8,768 bases of DNA from a bacterium (GCA_021106915.1 JAIOTH010000061.1:1-8768); one strand, 5' to 3'; shown: positions 1 to 5,822, counted from the stretch's first letter. Translations and numbers: made by a program. The notes: generated from the sequence alone by a model not told the origin.

Positions 1-292
1 ATCGAGGACTTCTGTTATTTGTTCCTTGTCCAATTGAAATTGCTGGTGGCAAACCTTCAATTGAATCAACGTCTGGTTTATCCATCAAATTTAAAAACTG
101 CTTAGAGTAAGCAGATAAGGATTCCATGTATCTTCTTTGACTTTCCGCAAAAAGAGTATCAAAAGCTAAAGATGATTTTCCTGAACCAGATAAACCAGTC
201 ATTACTATAAACTGATTTCGAGATAATTCTAAATCGACATTTTTTAAATTATGAACCCGCGCACCTTTAATAATGATTTTTTTATTAGACAT
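1..292 (-). CDS. uvrA: UvrA excinuclease ABC subunit A, N-terminal part
   Basis: This is the first 97 codons of the damage-sensing ATPase of the UvrABC nucleotide excision repair system; the rest lies beyond the left edge. The N-terminal 'KGARVHNLKNVDLEL' segment, the Walker A loop GLSGSGKSS (residues 33-41) and the following 'SLAFDTLFAESQRRYMESLS' stretch are diagnostic of UvrA. The signature then continues as 'KQFLNLMDKPDVDSIEGL' and 'PPAISIGQ', the last holding the Q-loop glutamine at about residue 89. UvrA is a dimeric ABC ATPase that scans DNA with UvrB in the cytoplasm. The ATG at 292 matches the usual start of the family. No Shine-Dalgarno is visible in front of it, but a good promoter lies about 40-65 bp upstream, after the terminator of the preceding group, so uvrA is probably transcribed on its own. 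Identification is very secure; the only limit is truncation by the window. Confidence 0.97.
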   Translation of the reverse strand, partial: MSNKKIIIKGARVHNLKNVDLELSRNQFIVMTGLSGSGKSSLAFDTLFAESQRRYMESLSAYSKQFLNLMDKPDVDSIEGLPPAISIGQGTNNRSPR

Positions 293-329
293 AGATAAAA
301 ATTGATTTAAAGGATAAAAGTTAAATATA

Positions 330-358
330 ATTTTATCACCAAATAGCTTTAGAGTCAA
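330..358 (-). promoter_or_regulatory. promoter of uvrA
   Basis: On the minus strand a TTGACT -35 box (358-353) and a TAAAAT -10 box (335-330) are separated by exactly 17 bp. Each differs from the sigma-70 consensus at one position. Transcription would start near 323 and give a leader of about 30 nt before the uvrA ATG. The site lies between the upstream terminator and uvrA, as expected for a separate transcription unit. No LexA-like operator was recognised. Confidence 0.65.
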
Positions 359-405
359 TAACATTGAATAAACCAATACCGAAATATGAATTACAGATTG
401 ACAGT

Positions 406-437
406 AAAACAAAAAGCCGTAACAAAGTACGGCTAAA
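406..437 (-). terminator. Rho-independent terminator after the 78-aa gene
   Basis: A 7-bp stem (AGCCGTA at 415-421 with TACGGCT at 428-434) has a 6-nt loop. On the minus strand it is followed by TTTT, G, TTTT (414-406). On the plus strand the following bases are A-rich, so it ends only minus-strand transcripts. It sits just after the stop of the 78-residue gene and before the uvrA promoter, so it separates the two units. Confidence 0.8.
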
Positions 438-446
438 GAAAAAAAA

Positions 447-683
447 TTAATAAAATGCTAATTCAATTTTAAACCTAAAGCTTACTTTAGGATGGGTCTC
501 TAAAAATTCTTTTATTTCCTCTCCTCTATCAACATCAACCCTCCAGCCTCCTCTCAAGCCAATTTTATTATAAACATATCTTTCACAAGTTCTTGTTGGT
601 CCATAATTAATGATAAGTAAGCATAAAAAATTAAATTGATCTTTAGTAACTCCAATAATTATCACTTCATCATAAGCTCTCAC
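447..683 (-). CDS. 78-aa hypothetical protein, translationally coupled to the upstream gene
   Basis: I do not recognise a family. The 78-residue product begins with a short beta-like hydrophobic run (YDEVIIIGV) and a hydrophobic helix-like piece (FNFLCLLIINYG). A basic middle with 'GPTRTCERYVYNKIGLRGGW' comes next, followed by an acidic segment ending in 'ETHPKVSFRFKIELAF'. It has no clear membrane segment or signal peptide and two cysteines (residues 21 and 33). The start is GTG at 683, chosen because AAGGAGG (694-688) stands 4 nt upstream, one of the best ribosome-binding sites in the window. The gene overlaps the last 14 bp of the 361-residue gene, indicating translational coupling and probably a shared role. 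A terminator follows directly, so it is the last gene of its unit. The SD and overlap make the gene credible; its function is unknown. Confidence 0.75.
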   Translation of the reverse strand: MRAYDEVIIIGVTKDQFNFLCLLIINYGPTRTCERYVYNKIGLRGGWRVDVDRGEEIKEFLETHPKVSFRFKIELAFY

Positions 684-1755
684 TATTCCTCCTTGATTCT
701 AAATAAATATCACATTCATTAATAATTAATTCCCGTAAAGCACTCGTTGTATTTTTATCAAAATTCAAACGAGCTTTATTATGTATAGCAGTTAAAGGTC
801 TTAATAATTTACTAGTTTTTGATAAATCAAATTTTCCTTCGTCTCCTTGCATTGTTAATCGACCTCGTTTAATAAACGATTTCAAAAATTGAATAATATT
901 TTGGTCTTGATAAGCATTAAGAATAACCTTGATAGCCCTTTGAGTTTCATTCCAATCTTCAGAACGACGTAATTCTTCAATTCCAATACTCATTGTAAAA
1001 TCTAAAAGATCCGTAGTTTTTTTATCAATCTCACTAGTTTGTTTTTTAGAGTTATAAACTATATCTGGAATATTAAGCACGGGTCTGACAACTGAATTTT
1101 CTTTTTTTTCTTGAAAAATAATACTACTCGGTAAAACTTGACCAATAGCACCATTCTGATCATGAATTTCTCGAATATACTTACTTGATTGAGCTAGGGC
1201 TTCAAAACGATCGATTTCTTTTAAATCATTATTTTCAATTAAATCTGAACGGTAAATATCTTGCAAGGGTCGACCTTTTTTATATAAATCTGGATCGTTA
1301 ATCTCAATACCCCATTTATGAGAACCATACTCTTTTTCTAAACCAAGCCTCTTTATATTTTCCATAATTTCTTCTGAAGTACCTCTATATCTTTTAGTGC
1401 CTGGAATTAAAAATTTGAAAAACCAACGTGGATGTCGACGAAGCATTTCTGCTGGATCTTTAACTGTATGTTCATCATAAGTACGAAGAATGGCATCACC
1501 TTTTTGGTCAATCTTAGAAATTATTCCTCTCATATCAAAAACCATCCTATTCTCTTTATCATAATTTAGCTTTCCACCATATACACCAACAGTACTTTCA
1601 TAACCCAAAGCTTCCTTAGTTGGCAAACAAGATTCTCTCATTTTACTTTGAACAAAAAAACGAATTTTTTCAATAAATCCTTCTTTAGAATCTTCTTGAT
1701 TTTCTTTTTTTTCCAAAAAATCTTCTTCTCCTGAAAAATTTTCAAAACTATTCAT
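670..1755 (-). CDS. 361-aa hypothetical protein with degenerate kinase-like motif order
   Basis: I do not recognise a named family. The N-terminal ~40 residues are highly charged and probably disordered, and there is no signal peptide or membrane segment, so the protein should be cytoplasmic. The order of motifs in the middle recalls the protein-kinase/aminoglycoside-phosphotransferase fold. 'WFFKFLIPG' (111-119) could be a beta strand with a lysine, followed by a helix with Glu (EEIMENIKRLG). 'YKKGRPLQDIY' (158-168) resembles a hinge. 'YIREIHDQNGAIGQVLPSSIIF' (193-214) resembles the catalytic loop, 'VLNIPDIVYN' (226-235) the DFG region, and 'TTDLLDFTMSIGIEEL' (247-262) helix F. The expected catalytic-loop Asp and Asn and the DFG glycine are absent, so if the fold is right this would be a pseudokinase. 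That is inference from motif order alone. The gene starts 16 bp after the DHH-like gene, ends with TGA and overlaps the 78-residue gene, so the three probably form one operon. Confidence 0.8.
   Translation of the reverse strand: MNSFENFSGEEDFLEKKENQEDSKEGFIEKIRFFVQSKMRESCLPTKEALGYESTVGVYGGKLNYDKENRMVFDMRGIISKIDQKGDAILRTYDEHTVKDPAEMLRRHPRWFFKFLIPGTKRYRGTSEEIMENIKRLGLEKEYGSHKWGIEINDPDLYKKGRPLQDIYRSDLIENNDLKEIDRFEALAQSSKYIREIHDQNGAIGQVLPSSIIFQEKKENSVVRPVLNIPDIVYNSKKQTSEIDKKTTDLLDFTMSIGIEELRRSEDWNETQRAIKVILNAYQDQNIIQFLKSFIKRGRLTMQGDEGKFDLSKTSKLLRPLTAIHNKARLNFDKNTTSALRELIINECDIYLESRRNSESL
684..694 (-). promoter_or_regulatory. ribosome-binding site that fixes the GTG start of the 78-aa gene
   Basis: AAGGAGG on the minus strand (694-688), followed by a 4-nt spacer and GTG at 683. 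It lies inside the 3' end of the 361-residue coding region. Most other genes on this strand have no comparable SD, so this one is notable and supports the overlapping start. Confidence 0.75.
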
Positions 1756-1771
1756 TTTATTTATTTAAAAA

Positions 1772-2593
1772 TTACTTCCTCAAAACTCTAATATTTCCCT
1801 GTCCAGTTTTTTTCCGTTGGTAATCATCTTTCACTCCTGCTCTTCTTTTACGACATCGTAACATATTATAAGAATAATAAGAACATTTCTTTCCTCGACA
1901 ACCTTCTTGTGATGGACATTCGCCTTTAGACATTTTAGAAAGGTCCAAACCAATTAATAATGCTTTTTTAATAGTCAATTTATCCAAATTTACTGGTTTT
2001 ACAGCTATAATTGAACCTTTAGAAAGATTAAAGTTCCAATGGTCTATTCCTTCCATTACTCCTGTTCTATTTAAATAATGTTTATTAAACTGATCAAAAG
2101 GAACCTTATTTCTTCGAGCTGTTTCAACTCTTAAAATTGCAATTACATCTAAAAGATCAATATTTTTTTCTTTTTTAGTTCTAATAGTAATTAATCCCTT
2201 TTCTTTAAACAAAACTATTACATCCGCTAACACCTCTTTCTTATAAAACAAATAATCAAAAATATCTTCCGTAGCATAATCAACAAAAACAACCTTTAAT
2301 TCTTTTTTATTTTGGCGAGTATTAAAACTTAAAATTGAACCATCTTTAATTGCCTTTTGACAATGATTAAGAAATTCTATTCTTTTATCTTCATTAATCT
2401 TTAAATATTCCCTTAACAAGGGCAGAATTAATTTCAAAGATTTAGCTGGATCTTTTTTCTTTAATAATTTAATAAAATAAGCCCAGGAAAATATAATTCC
2501 TTCTTCATAAAAAATATTTTCCGAATTTTCTAAAGAAGCTATAGTTTGATTTACTATGGGATACTTATCTAATTCTAATTCCGGATAACTCAT
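1772..2593 (-). CDS. MYG1/DHH-phosphoesterase-like protein, C-terminal body (273 aa)
   Basis: The segment 'LADVIVLFKEKGLITIRTKK' (122-141), followed by 'NIDLLDVIAILRVETARRNK' (144-163) and 'GIDHWNFNLSKGSI' (182-195), follows the pattern I associate with the C-terminal half of MYG1/DHH-family hydrolase-like proteins of candidate-phylum bacteria. There a beta strand of 'ADVVIQ...GHVQIFTN' type leads into 'DLxDVxxxLRxEE' and a 'WYFH' region. The tail is basic and has four cysteines (226, 232, 237, 247) around 'KCSYYSYNMLRCRKRR', which could bind a metal. No DHH triad is present, so activity is doubtful. The ATG at 2593 has no convincing SD at the right distance. The frame continues upstream without a break to a TAG at 2656-2654 and then to an N-terminal piece in the same frame. 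This may therefore be the body of a broken or internally started gene. It ends 16 bp before the 361-residue gene. Family assignment is moderate. Confidence 0.65.
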   Translation of the reverse strand: MSYPELELDKYPIVNQTIASLENSENIFYEEGIIFSWAYFIKLLKKKDPAKSLKLILPLLREYLKINEDKRIEFLNHCQKAIKDGSILSFNTRQNKKELKVVFVDYATEDIFDYLFYKKEVLADVIVLFKEKGLITIRTKKEKNIDLLDVIAILRVETARRNKVPFDQFNKHYLNRTGVMEGIDHWNFNLSKGSIIAVKPVNLDKLTIKKALLIGLDLSKMSKGECPSQEGCRGKKCSYYSYNMLRCRKRRAGVKDDYQRKKTGQGNIRVLRK

Positions 2594-2653
2594 TAAATCT
2601 TCTAAAATATAATTCCTCTGTACCGGAAAAAAGGAAATTATTCCTTTTTGAAA

Positions 2654-2821
2654 CTAATATTCTAAATTATGTCCTTCTGGTAAACTAGCTCTAAATTCTA
2701 TTCCTGCGCTCATTAAACCACGAAAAACTTTAGAGCCATACTCATATAAAACTGCCAGACTAACAATAGCATCCACATTTAAATTTTTAGGGAGTAAAAT
2801 ACTTTTTATTTTTATAGGCAT
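2654..2821 (-). pseudogene. N-terminal fragment (55 codons) of the DHH-like gene, ended by in-frame TAG
   Basis: The reading frame from ATG 2821 gives 55 residues and stops at TAG (2656-2654). 'LLPKNLNVDAIVSLAVLYEY' resembles the first strand and helix of DHH/MYG1-type domains, where a 'NPDLDAIxAxxLL'-like motif starts the fold. 'GIEFRASLPEG' is likewise plausible as the second strand of that fold. The second metal-binding Asp position is not conserved. After the stop, 20 further sense codons lead in the same frame into the 273-residue body at 2593, so the two parts form a single 349-codon frame with one nonsense codon. Either the gene is a recent pseudogene, or the two parts are made separately, or the TAG is an assembly error. 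TAG is a real stop elsewhere in the window (trxA and gdhA end with it), so amber recoding of the whole genome is unlikely. Confidence 0.6.
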
Positions 2822-2860
2822 AATTTTTTGTTTAATTTCTAATACTTAATTTTAACTAAC

Positions 2861-2909
2861 CACCCCTCAATCCCCTCCTTAATAAGGAGGGGAAGTAAAG
2901 GAGAGGTGA
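2861..2909. repeat. GC-rich nested inverted-repeat element downstream of rnhB
   Basis: A 9-bp perfect stem (CCCCTCCTT at 2872-2880, AAGGAGGGG at 2884-2892) with a 3-nt loop sits inside an outer imperfect inverted repeat (CACCCCTC near 2861 and GAGAGGTG near 2902). The base composition differs strongly from the flanking AT-rich DNA. It lies in the spacer between rnhB and the DHH-like gene. It has no U-tract on the minus strand, so it is not a clean terminator. The compact form suggests one copy of a dispersed intergenic palindromic repeat; other copies cannot be seen from this window. Confidence 0.6.
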
Positions 2910-2993
2910 ATTTTAATATTTTAATCAATTTTTTAATATTTAATTTAAGGATGCTATATAAGTACTATCTCATCAATTTAATTATAAATCAAA

Positions 2994-3626
2994 TTACTCT
3001 TCAAGGATACGAATTGGTTTATAGGATTTGCGATGAATATCACAAGCTCCTATTTTTTGAAGAACTTCTAAATGTTTTTTAGTGCCATAGCCCTTATGTT
3101 TTTCAAAAAAATATTTTGGGTACTTCTTGGCATAATTAATCATTAACTGATCTCTATATACTTTAGCCATAATTGAAGCCAAAGCAATTGCTAGATGCTG
3201 AGCATCGCCATGCACAATAATTCGATGTTCTAAATCTCCCTGATAATAATTATCAAAACCACCAATATGATCTAATAAAGCTATATCAACTTGATCCTTA
3301 AATTTTTTACTAGCTTTTTCCATAATTAAAACATTAGCTCGTTGAATACCAATTTGATCAATAACCTTATTATCTGCTACACCAAAATTACCTAAAAAGT
3401 TTTTTCTAATTTCTGGAAACAATTTTTCTCTTTTTTGAGAACTTAATTTTTTAGAATCATTAACTTGAGCAATCAATTCTTTATTTTTTTCTAAATCCTC
3501 TTTTCTTAATAAAACACAGGCTGCTATAATCGGTCCTGCCCAAGCTCCTCGACCAGCTTCATCAAAACCAGCTATTACTTGGTAACCTTTTTGAAATAAA
3601 CCTTTTTCTAAATCTGTATTGATCAT
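2994..3626 (-). CDS. rnhB: ribonuclease HII
   Basis: RNase HII cleaves the RNA strand of RNA-DNA hybrids and incises 5' of single ribonucleotides in DNA, starting ribonucleotide excision repair in the cytoplasm. The 210-residue product has the full family signature. GFDEAGRGAWAGP (20-32) carries the catalytic Asp22-Glu23. 'NDSKKLSSQKREKL' (56-69) follows, and LLDH supplies Asp119. HGDA supplies Asp141 and is followed by 'ALASIMAKVYRDQLM'. The C-terminal 'HKGYGTKKHLEVLQKIG' and 'HRKSYKPI' motifs are also present. Length is normal for the family. The ATG at 3626 is chosen because the RNase core starts about 18 residues later and a TATAAT box lies just upstream. The gene is preceded by the gdhA terminator, so it starts its own transcription unit. 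No SD is visible. Confidence 0.97.
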   Translation of the reverse strand: MINTDLEKGLFQKGYQVIAGFDEAGRGAWAGPIIAACVLLRKEDLEKNKELIAQVNDSKKLSSQKREKLFPEIRKNFLGNFGVADNKVIDQIGIQRANVLIMEKASKKFKDQVDIALLDHIGGFDNYYQGDLEHRIIVHGDAQHLAIALASIMAKVYRDQLMINYAKKYPKYFFEKHKGYGTKKHLEVLQKIGACDIHRKSYKPIRILEE

Positions 3627-3632
3627 AATTTA

Positions 3633-3641
3633 ATTATAGCA
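3633..3641 (-). promoter_or_regulatory. extended -10 promoter of rnhB, possibly giving a leaderless mRNA
   Basis: On the minus strand, TGC followed by TATAAT (-10 at 3638-3633) forms an extended -10 element. No good -35 is present at 16-18 bp. Transcription would begin about 7 nt after the box, essentially at the rnhB ATG (3626), which implies a leaderless or nearly leaderless message. This agrees with the absence of an SD sequence. Confidence 0.5.
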
Positions 3642-3688
3642 TTAAAAATAGTTCCAAATCATTAAGAACTGTTATTAAAAATATTCAA

Positions 3689-3719
3689 AAAAGAACCAAG
3701 CAAATAACTTGGTTCTTTT
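3689..3719 (-). terminator. bidirectional terminator after gdhA
   Basis: A perfect 12-bp inverted repeat (arms 3689-3700 and 3708-3719, core AGAACCAAG / CTTGGTTCT) surrounds a 7-nt loop. On the minus strand, T-rich sequence follows the stem and would end transcripts from gdhA, whose stop is 15 bp before it. The plus strand also has TTTTCTTTTT, so the structure could work in both directions, although no plus-strand gene precedes it here. Confidence 0.88.
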
Positions 3720-3733
3720 CTTTTTATATAATT

Positions 3734-4939
3734 CTATATTTTCAACTCATTTTCAATTCTCTCAATAGCTTTAATAAACCCTGCTGTTCTTAAAATTACC
3801 TGATATTTTTCTGCTGTTTCCCAAACTTCATCAAAAGCCTTTTCCATAATTTCTTTCATTTTTGAATTTACATCTTCTTCTGTCCAATGTTCGTCTGCTA
3901 AATTTTGTTGCCATTCAAAATAAGAAACAGTCACTCCGCCAGCATTAGTTAAAACATCTGGACAAACTACTACTTCCTTATCTTTTAGAATTTCATCAGC
4001 TTCGGGAGTTAAAGGTCCATTAGCTAATTCAATAATTAATTTAGCTTTTACTTGTTTAGCATTGTCTTTAGTAATTTGATTTTCTAAAGCTGCTAAAGCT
4101 AAAACATCAACTGGTAATTCTAATAATTTTTCATTAGTAATATTTTCTGCTCCCGCAAAATTTTGAACACTACCAGTTTCTTTTTTATGGCTTTCAATAG
4201 CCGCGATATCTAAACCATCATTATCGAAAATTCCGCCCTTAGAATCAGAAACTGCCACAACTTGATAACCGGCTTCTTTAACTAACTTAGCAAAAACAGC
4301 CCCTGCATTTCCAAAACCTTGAATAGCAATTTTAATATCTTTATTTATTTCTAATTTAGCCATCGCCTTTTCTAAAATATAAAAAGCACCTTGAGCAGTG
4401 GCATTTCCACGACCCTCAGAACCACCTTTTTCAATAGGCTTACCAGTAAAAGTAGCTTTGTTACCAAATTCATCAGCCATCCAGGACATAATCTCCGGAG
4501 TAGTATAAACATCAGGAGCGGGAATATCTTGGTTTGGACCAATAATTGGTTTTATTTTTTGAATAAATCCGCGAGACAATCTCTCTAATTCAGCTTTAGA
4601 CAATTCTTTAGGATTAACGGTAATTCCACCCTTTCCTCCACCAAGAGGAATTCCTACCACTGAACATTTAATTGTCATCCAAAAAGCTAGAGCTTTTACT
4701 TCACTTAAATCTGTATCAGGATGAAATCTAATTCCACCTTTATAAGGACCTCTGGAATTATCATATTGAACTCTATAACCAGTAAAAATTTTTAATTCTC
4801 CACTATCCATTCGAATCGGAATAGAAACTTGAATAAATCTATCTGGACTACTTAATTTTAACAAAGTATCTTTTTTAATATTTGCAATATCACCCGCTTT
4901 TTTCAATTGAGTCATTGCATTATCGTATGGATTTTGCAT
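3734..4939 (-). CDS. gdhA: Glu/Leu/Phe/Val dehydrogenase, probably glutamate dehydrogenase
   Basis: The enzyme interconverts glutamate and 2-oxoglutarate plus ammonia with NAD(P)H in the cytoplasm, linking nitrogen and carbon metabolism. The N-terminal dimerisation/catalytic domain shows GPYKGGIRFHP (64-74, Lys67 for substrate carboxylate). It also has PLGGGKGG with the catalytic Lys103, and PAPDVYTTPEIMSWMADEF (140-158) with the proton-transfer Asp143. The Rossmann domain has GFGNAG at 208-213, and AVSDSKGG where the second strand ends. The C-terminal NAGGVTVSYFEWQQN (332-346) closes the site, with Ser339 at the position that favours glutamate. The length of 401 residues is slightly below the usual 410-450. 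The start at ATG 4939 gives a complete N-terminus; no SD is visible. The gene follows trxA by 80 bp and ends with TAG just before a strong terminator. Leucine-type specificity cannot be fully excluded. Confidence 0.93.
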   Translation of the reverse strand: MQNPYDNAMTQLKKAGDIANIKKDTLLKLSSPDRFIQVSIPIRMDSGELKIFTGYRVQYDNSRGPYKGGIRFHPDTDLSEVKALAFWMTIKCSVVGIPLGGGKGGITVNPKELSKAELERLSRGFIQKIKPIIGPNQDIPAPDVYTTPEIMSWMADEFGNKATFTGKPIEKGGSEGRGNATAQGAFYILEKAMAKLEINKDIKIAIQGFGNAGAVFAKLVKEAGYQVVAVSDSKGGIFDNDGLDIAAIESHKKETGSVQNFAGAENITNEKLLELPVDVLALAALENQITKDNAKQVKAKLIIELANGPLTPEADEILKDKEVVVCPDVLTNAGGVTVSYFEWQQNLADEHWTEEDVNSKMKEIMEKAFDEVWETAEKYQVILRTAGFIKAIERIENELKI

Positions 4940-4950
4940 AAATTTGTGAT

Positions 4951-4975
4951 TAGCTTTTTAGCTTATAGCTTATAG
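4951..4975. repeat. short tandem TAGCTTA-type repeat between trxA and gdhA
   Basis: Three successive copies of a 7-8 bp unit (TAGCTTTT, TAGCTTA, TAGCTTA) lie directly upstream of the gdhA start. The core AGCT is self-complementary. It could be a simple-sequence repeat or a minor regulatory site; no promoter boxes coincide with it. Confidence 0.4.
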
Positions 4976-5019
4976 GAAATACCCAAAACCAACAACTAAA
5001 ACCAATTTTAACTTTTAAA

Positions 5020-5340
5020 CTATTTAATTAAAGCGTCTATTTTTTCTTTCAAAGAATTTTTAGGTAATAATCCCATAATAGTATCCTGAGCCTCACCCTT
5101 CTTAAAAAAAATAACAGTAGGAATACTCATCACATTAAATCTTTGAGCTAAAGATTTAGCTTGATCAACATCAACTTTAACGATCTTAATGTTTTGATCT
5201 TTATATTCTTCTGATAATTCATCCATTATTGGTCCTAACATTTTACAAGGACCACACCATTCTGCAAAAAAATCTACAACAACATTCTCATTTTCTTTTA
5301 AAAAGTTATCGAAATTTGTATCATTTAATATTTCTGACAT
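5020..5340 (-). CDS. trxA: thioredoxin
   Basis: This is a cytoplasmic dithiol-disulfide oxidoreductase that reduces target proteins such as ribonucleotide reductase and peroxiredoxins. The 106-residue length matches the classical family. The active site is AEWCGPCK with Cys29 and Cys32. The strand before it (VVVDFFA), the buried 'VDVDQ' region and the cis-proline Pro74 in 'MSIPTVIFF' are all present. The late glycine region reads 'IMGLLPKNSL', close to the usual 'VGALPK'. There is no signal peptide, so it should act in the cytoplasm rather than as an exported TlpA-like protein. The ATG at 5340 gives the standard thioredoxin N-terminus; no SD is obvious. It ends with TAG. gdhA follows on the same strand after an 80-bp gap, so the two may be cotranscribed. 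No reductase gene is in the window. Confidence 0.97.
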   Translation of the reverse strand: MSEILNDTNFDNFLKENENVVVDFFAEWCGPCKMLGPIMDELSEEYKDQNIKIVKVDVDQAKSLAQRFNVMSIPTVIFFKKGEAQDTIMGLLPKNSLKEKIDALIK

Positions 5341-5358
5341 AGTTTTTTATCTTTCTTA

Positions 5359-5394
5359 CCGTGAACCCTACCATTTACGGGAACGGTTCGTGGC
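5359..5394. repeat. imperfect hairpin element upstream of trxA
   Basis: On plus-strand RNA, CCGTGAACC near 5360-5368 can pair with GGTTCGTGG near 5385-5393 over 9 bp, counting two G-U wobbles. On the minus strand the same arms pair less well. The segment is far richer in G and C than its surroundings. It lies 19-54 bp upstream of the trxA start and could be part of the trxA leader or another intergenic repeat. It is not a tRNA. Confidence 0.35.
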
Positions 5395-5424
5395 TTATTT
5401 ATAATTATTTATTTATTAATTTAT

Positions 5425-5460
5425 TATTAATACCTGCCTGCCGGCAGGCAGGTATTGGTA
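5425..5460. repeat. 28-bp perfect palindrome, extendable by wobble pairs
   Basis: Positions 5429-5456 form an uninterrupted 28-bp self-complementary sequence, each half reading AATACCTGCCTGCC. The stem can be extended outward to 5425/5460 through two G-U and two Watson-Crick pairs. In single-stranded form it would fold into a very stable hairpin, or a cruciform as DNA. No T-run follows on the minus strand, so it is not a standard terminator. The GC-rich core in AT-rich DNA suggests a dispersed palindromic repeat. Confidence 0.7.
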
Positions 5461-5523
5461 TCATTTAATTCGCCTGCCCTGAGCGAAACGGAACGAAGTG
5501 AAGTGGAGTCGAAGGGTATCATT
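5457..5523. repeat. pentamer-repeat element bounded by 9-bp direct repeats
   Basis: GGTATCATT occurs at 5457-5465 and again at 5515-5523, flanking a 49-bp GC-richer insert. From 5484 the insert has a clear 5-bp period: CGAAA, CGGAA, CGAAG, TGAAG, TGGAG, TCGAA (consensus YGRAR), closed by GG. The ends CCCT (5477-5480) and AGGG (5513-5516) are complementary. The flanking repeats look like a target-site duplication around a small inserted element, but they could be coincidental or part of the element. Confidence 0.5.
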
Positions 5524-5529
5524 AGTATA

Positions 5530-5769
5530 TCATAACTTAAATTTTTTATCTTTTCCCTTAGAAAAATTAAATTTTGCTTTGATTTCTAAGGTTCGTTTTT
5601 CTATTTCATTAAAAATCATTTCAATTTGATCTTCATTATAATCATAAATACTTCGATTAGCACAATTACCTAAAGTTTTTAGCTTCTTTAAAATTTCATT
5701 AGTTCGATATTCAGCCGAACATTTAAAACGCTCTATTTTAATTTTTAAACTTTTACAATTTTTTTCCAT
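5530..5769 (-). CDS. 79-aa small helical hypothetical protein
   Basis: The 79-residue product is basic, without membrane segment or signal peptide, and appears mostly helical. The centre 'LGNCANRSIYDYNEDQIEMIFNEIEKRTLEIKAKF' (33-67) resembles a pattern I associate with small conserved proteins of candidate-phylum bacteria: a 'LGNCSN...YxY.E..I..IF..I' core of unknown function. This suggests it is a real gene rather than a chance frame. It is encoded upstream of trxA on the same strand, but 189 bp of structured repeats separate them, so cotranscription is uncertain. AAGGGG abuts the ATG at 5769, too close for an ideal SD. It ends with TGA. No specific role is proposed. Confidence 0.7.
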   Translation of the reverse strand: MEKNCKSLKIKIERFKCSAEYRTNEILKKLKTLGNCANRSIYDYNEDQIEMIFNEIEKRTLEIKAKFNFSKGKDKKFKL

Positions 5770-5816
5770 CCCCTTAATATTAATTTAATTAATTAAAACA
5801 TTCCTGTCATATTTTT

Positions 5817-5822
5817 ATTATA
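5817..5822 (-). promoter_or_regulatory. candidate -10 box for the 79-aa gene
   Basis: A perfect TATAAT lies on the minus strand (5822-5817), about 48 nt before the ATG at 5769. No convincing -35 is present at the right distance. In DNA this AT-rich, a single box is weak evidence. Confidence 0.3.

Noticed and set aside
670..672. UGA read as glycine, as in Gracilibacteria/SR1
   Set aside because: The 361-aa and 79-aa genes stop at TGA at sensible positions next to the coupled gene or spacer, glycine uses GGN codons, and no conserved gene contains an internal TGA.
2654..2656. Genome-wide amber recoding (TAG read as an amino acid)
   Set aside because: trxA and gdhA both end with TAG exactly where their families end, so TAG is a normal stop here.
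4391..4588. A 65-codon open frame on the plus strand
   Set aside because: It is antisense to the conserved centre of gdhA, has no SD and no recognisable protein features; it is a shadow of the real gene.
5359..5394. tRNA-like sequence suggested by GGTTCG
   Set aside because: No acceptor stem, anticodon arm or D-arm fits around it; it is only an imperfect hairpin.
5341..5529. CRISPR-like array because of several repeats in one spacer
   Set aside because: The three elements differ in sequence and there are no regularly spaced identical repeats with unique spacers or cas genes.
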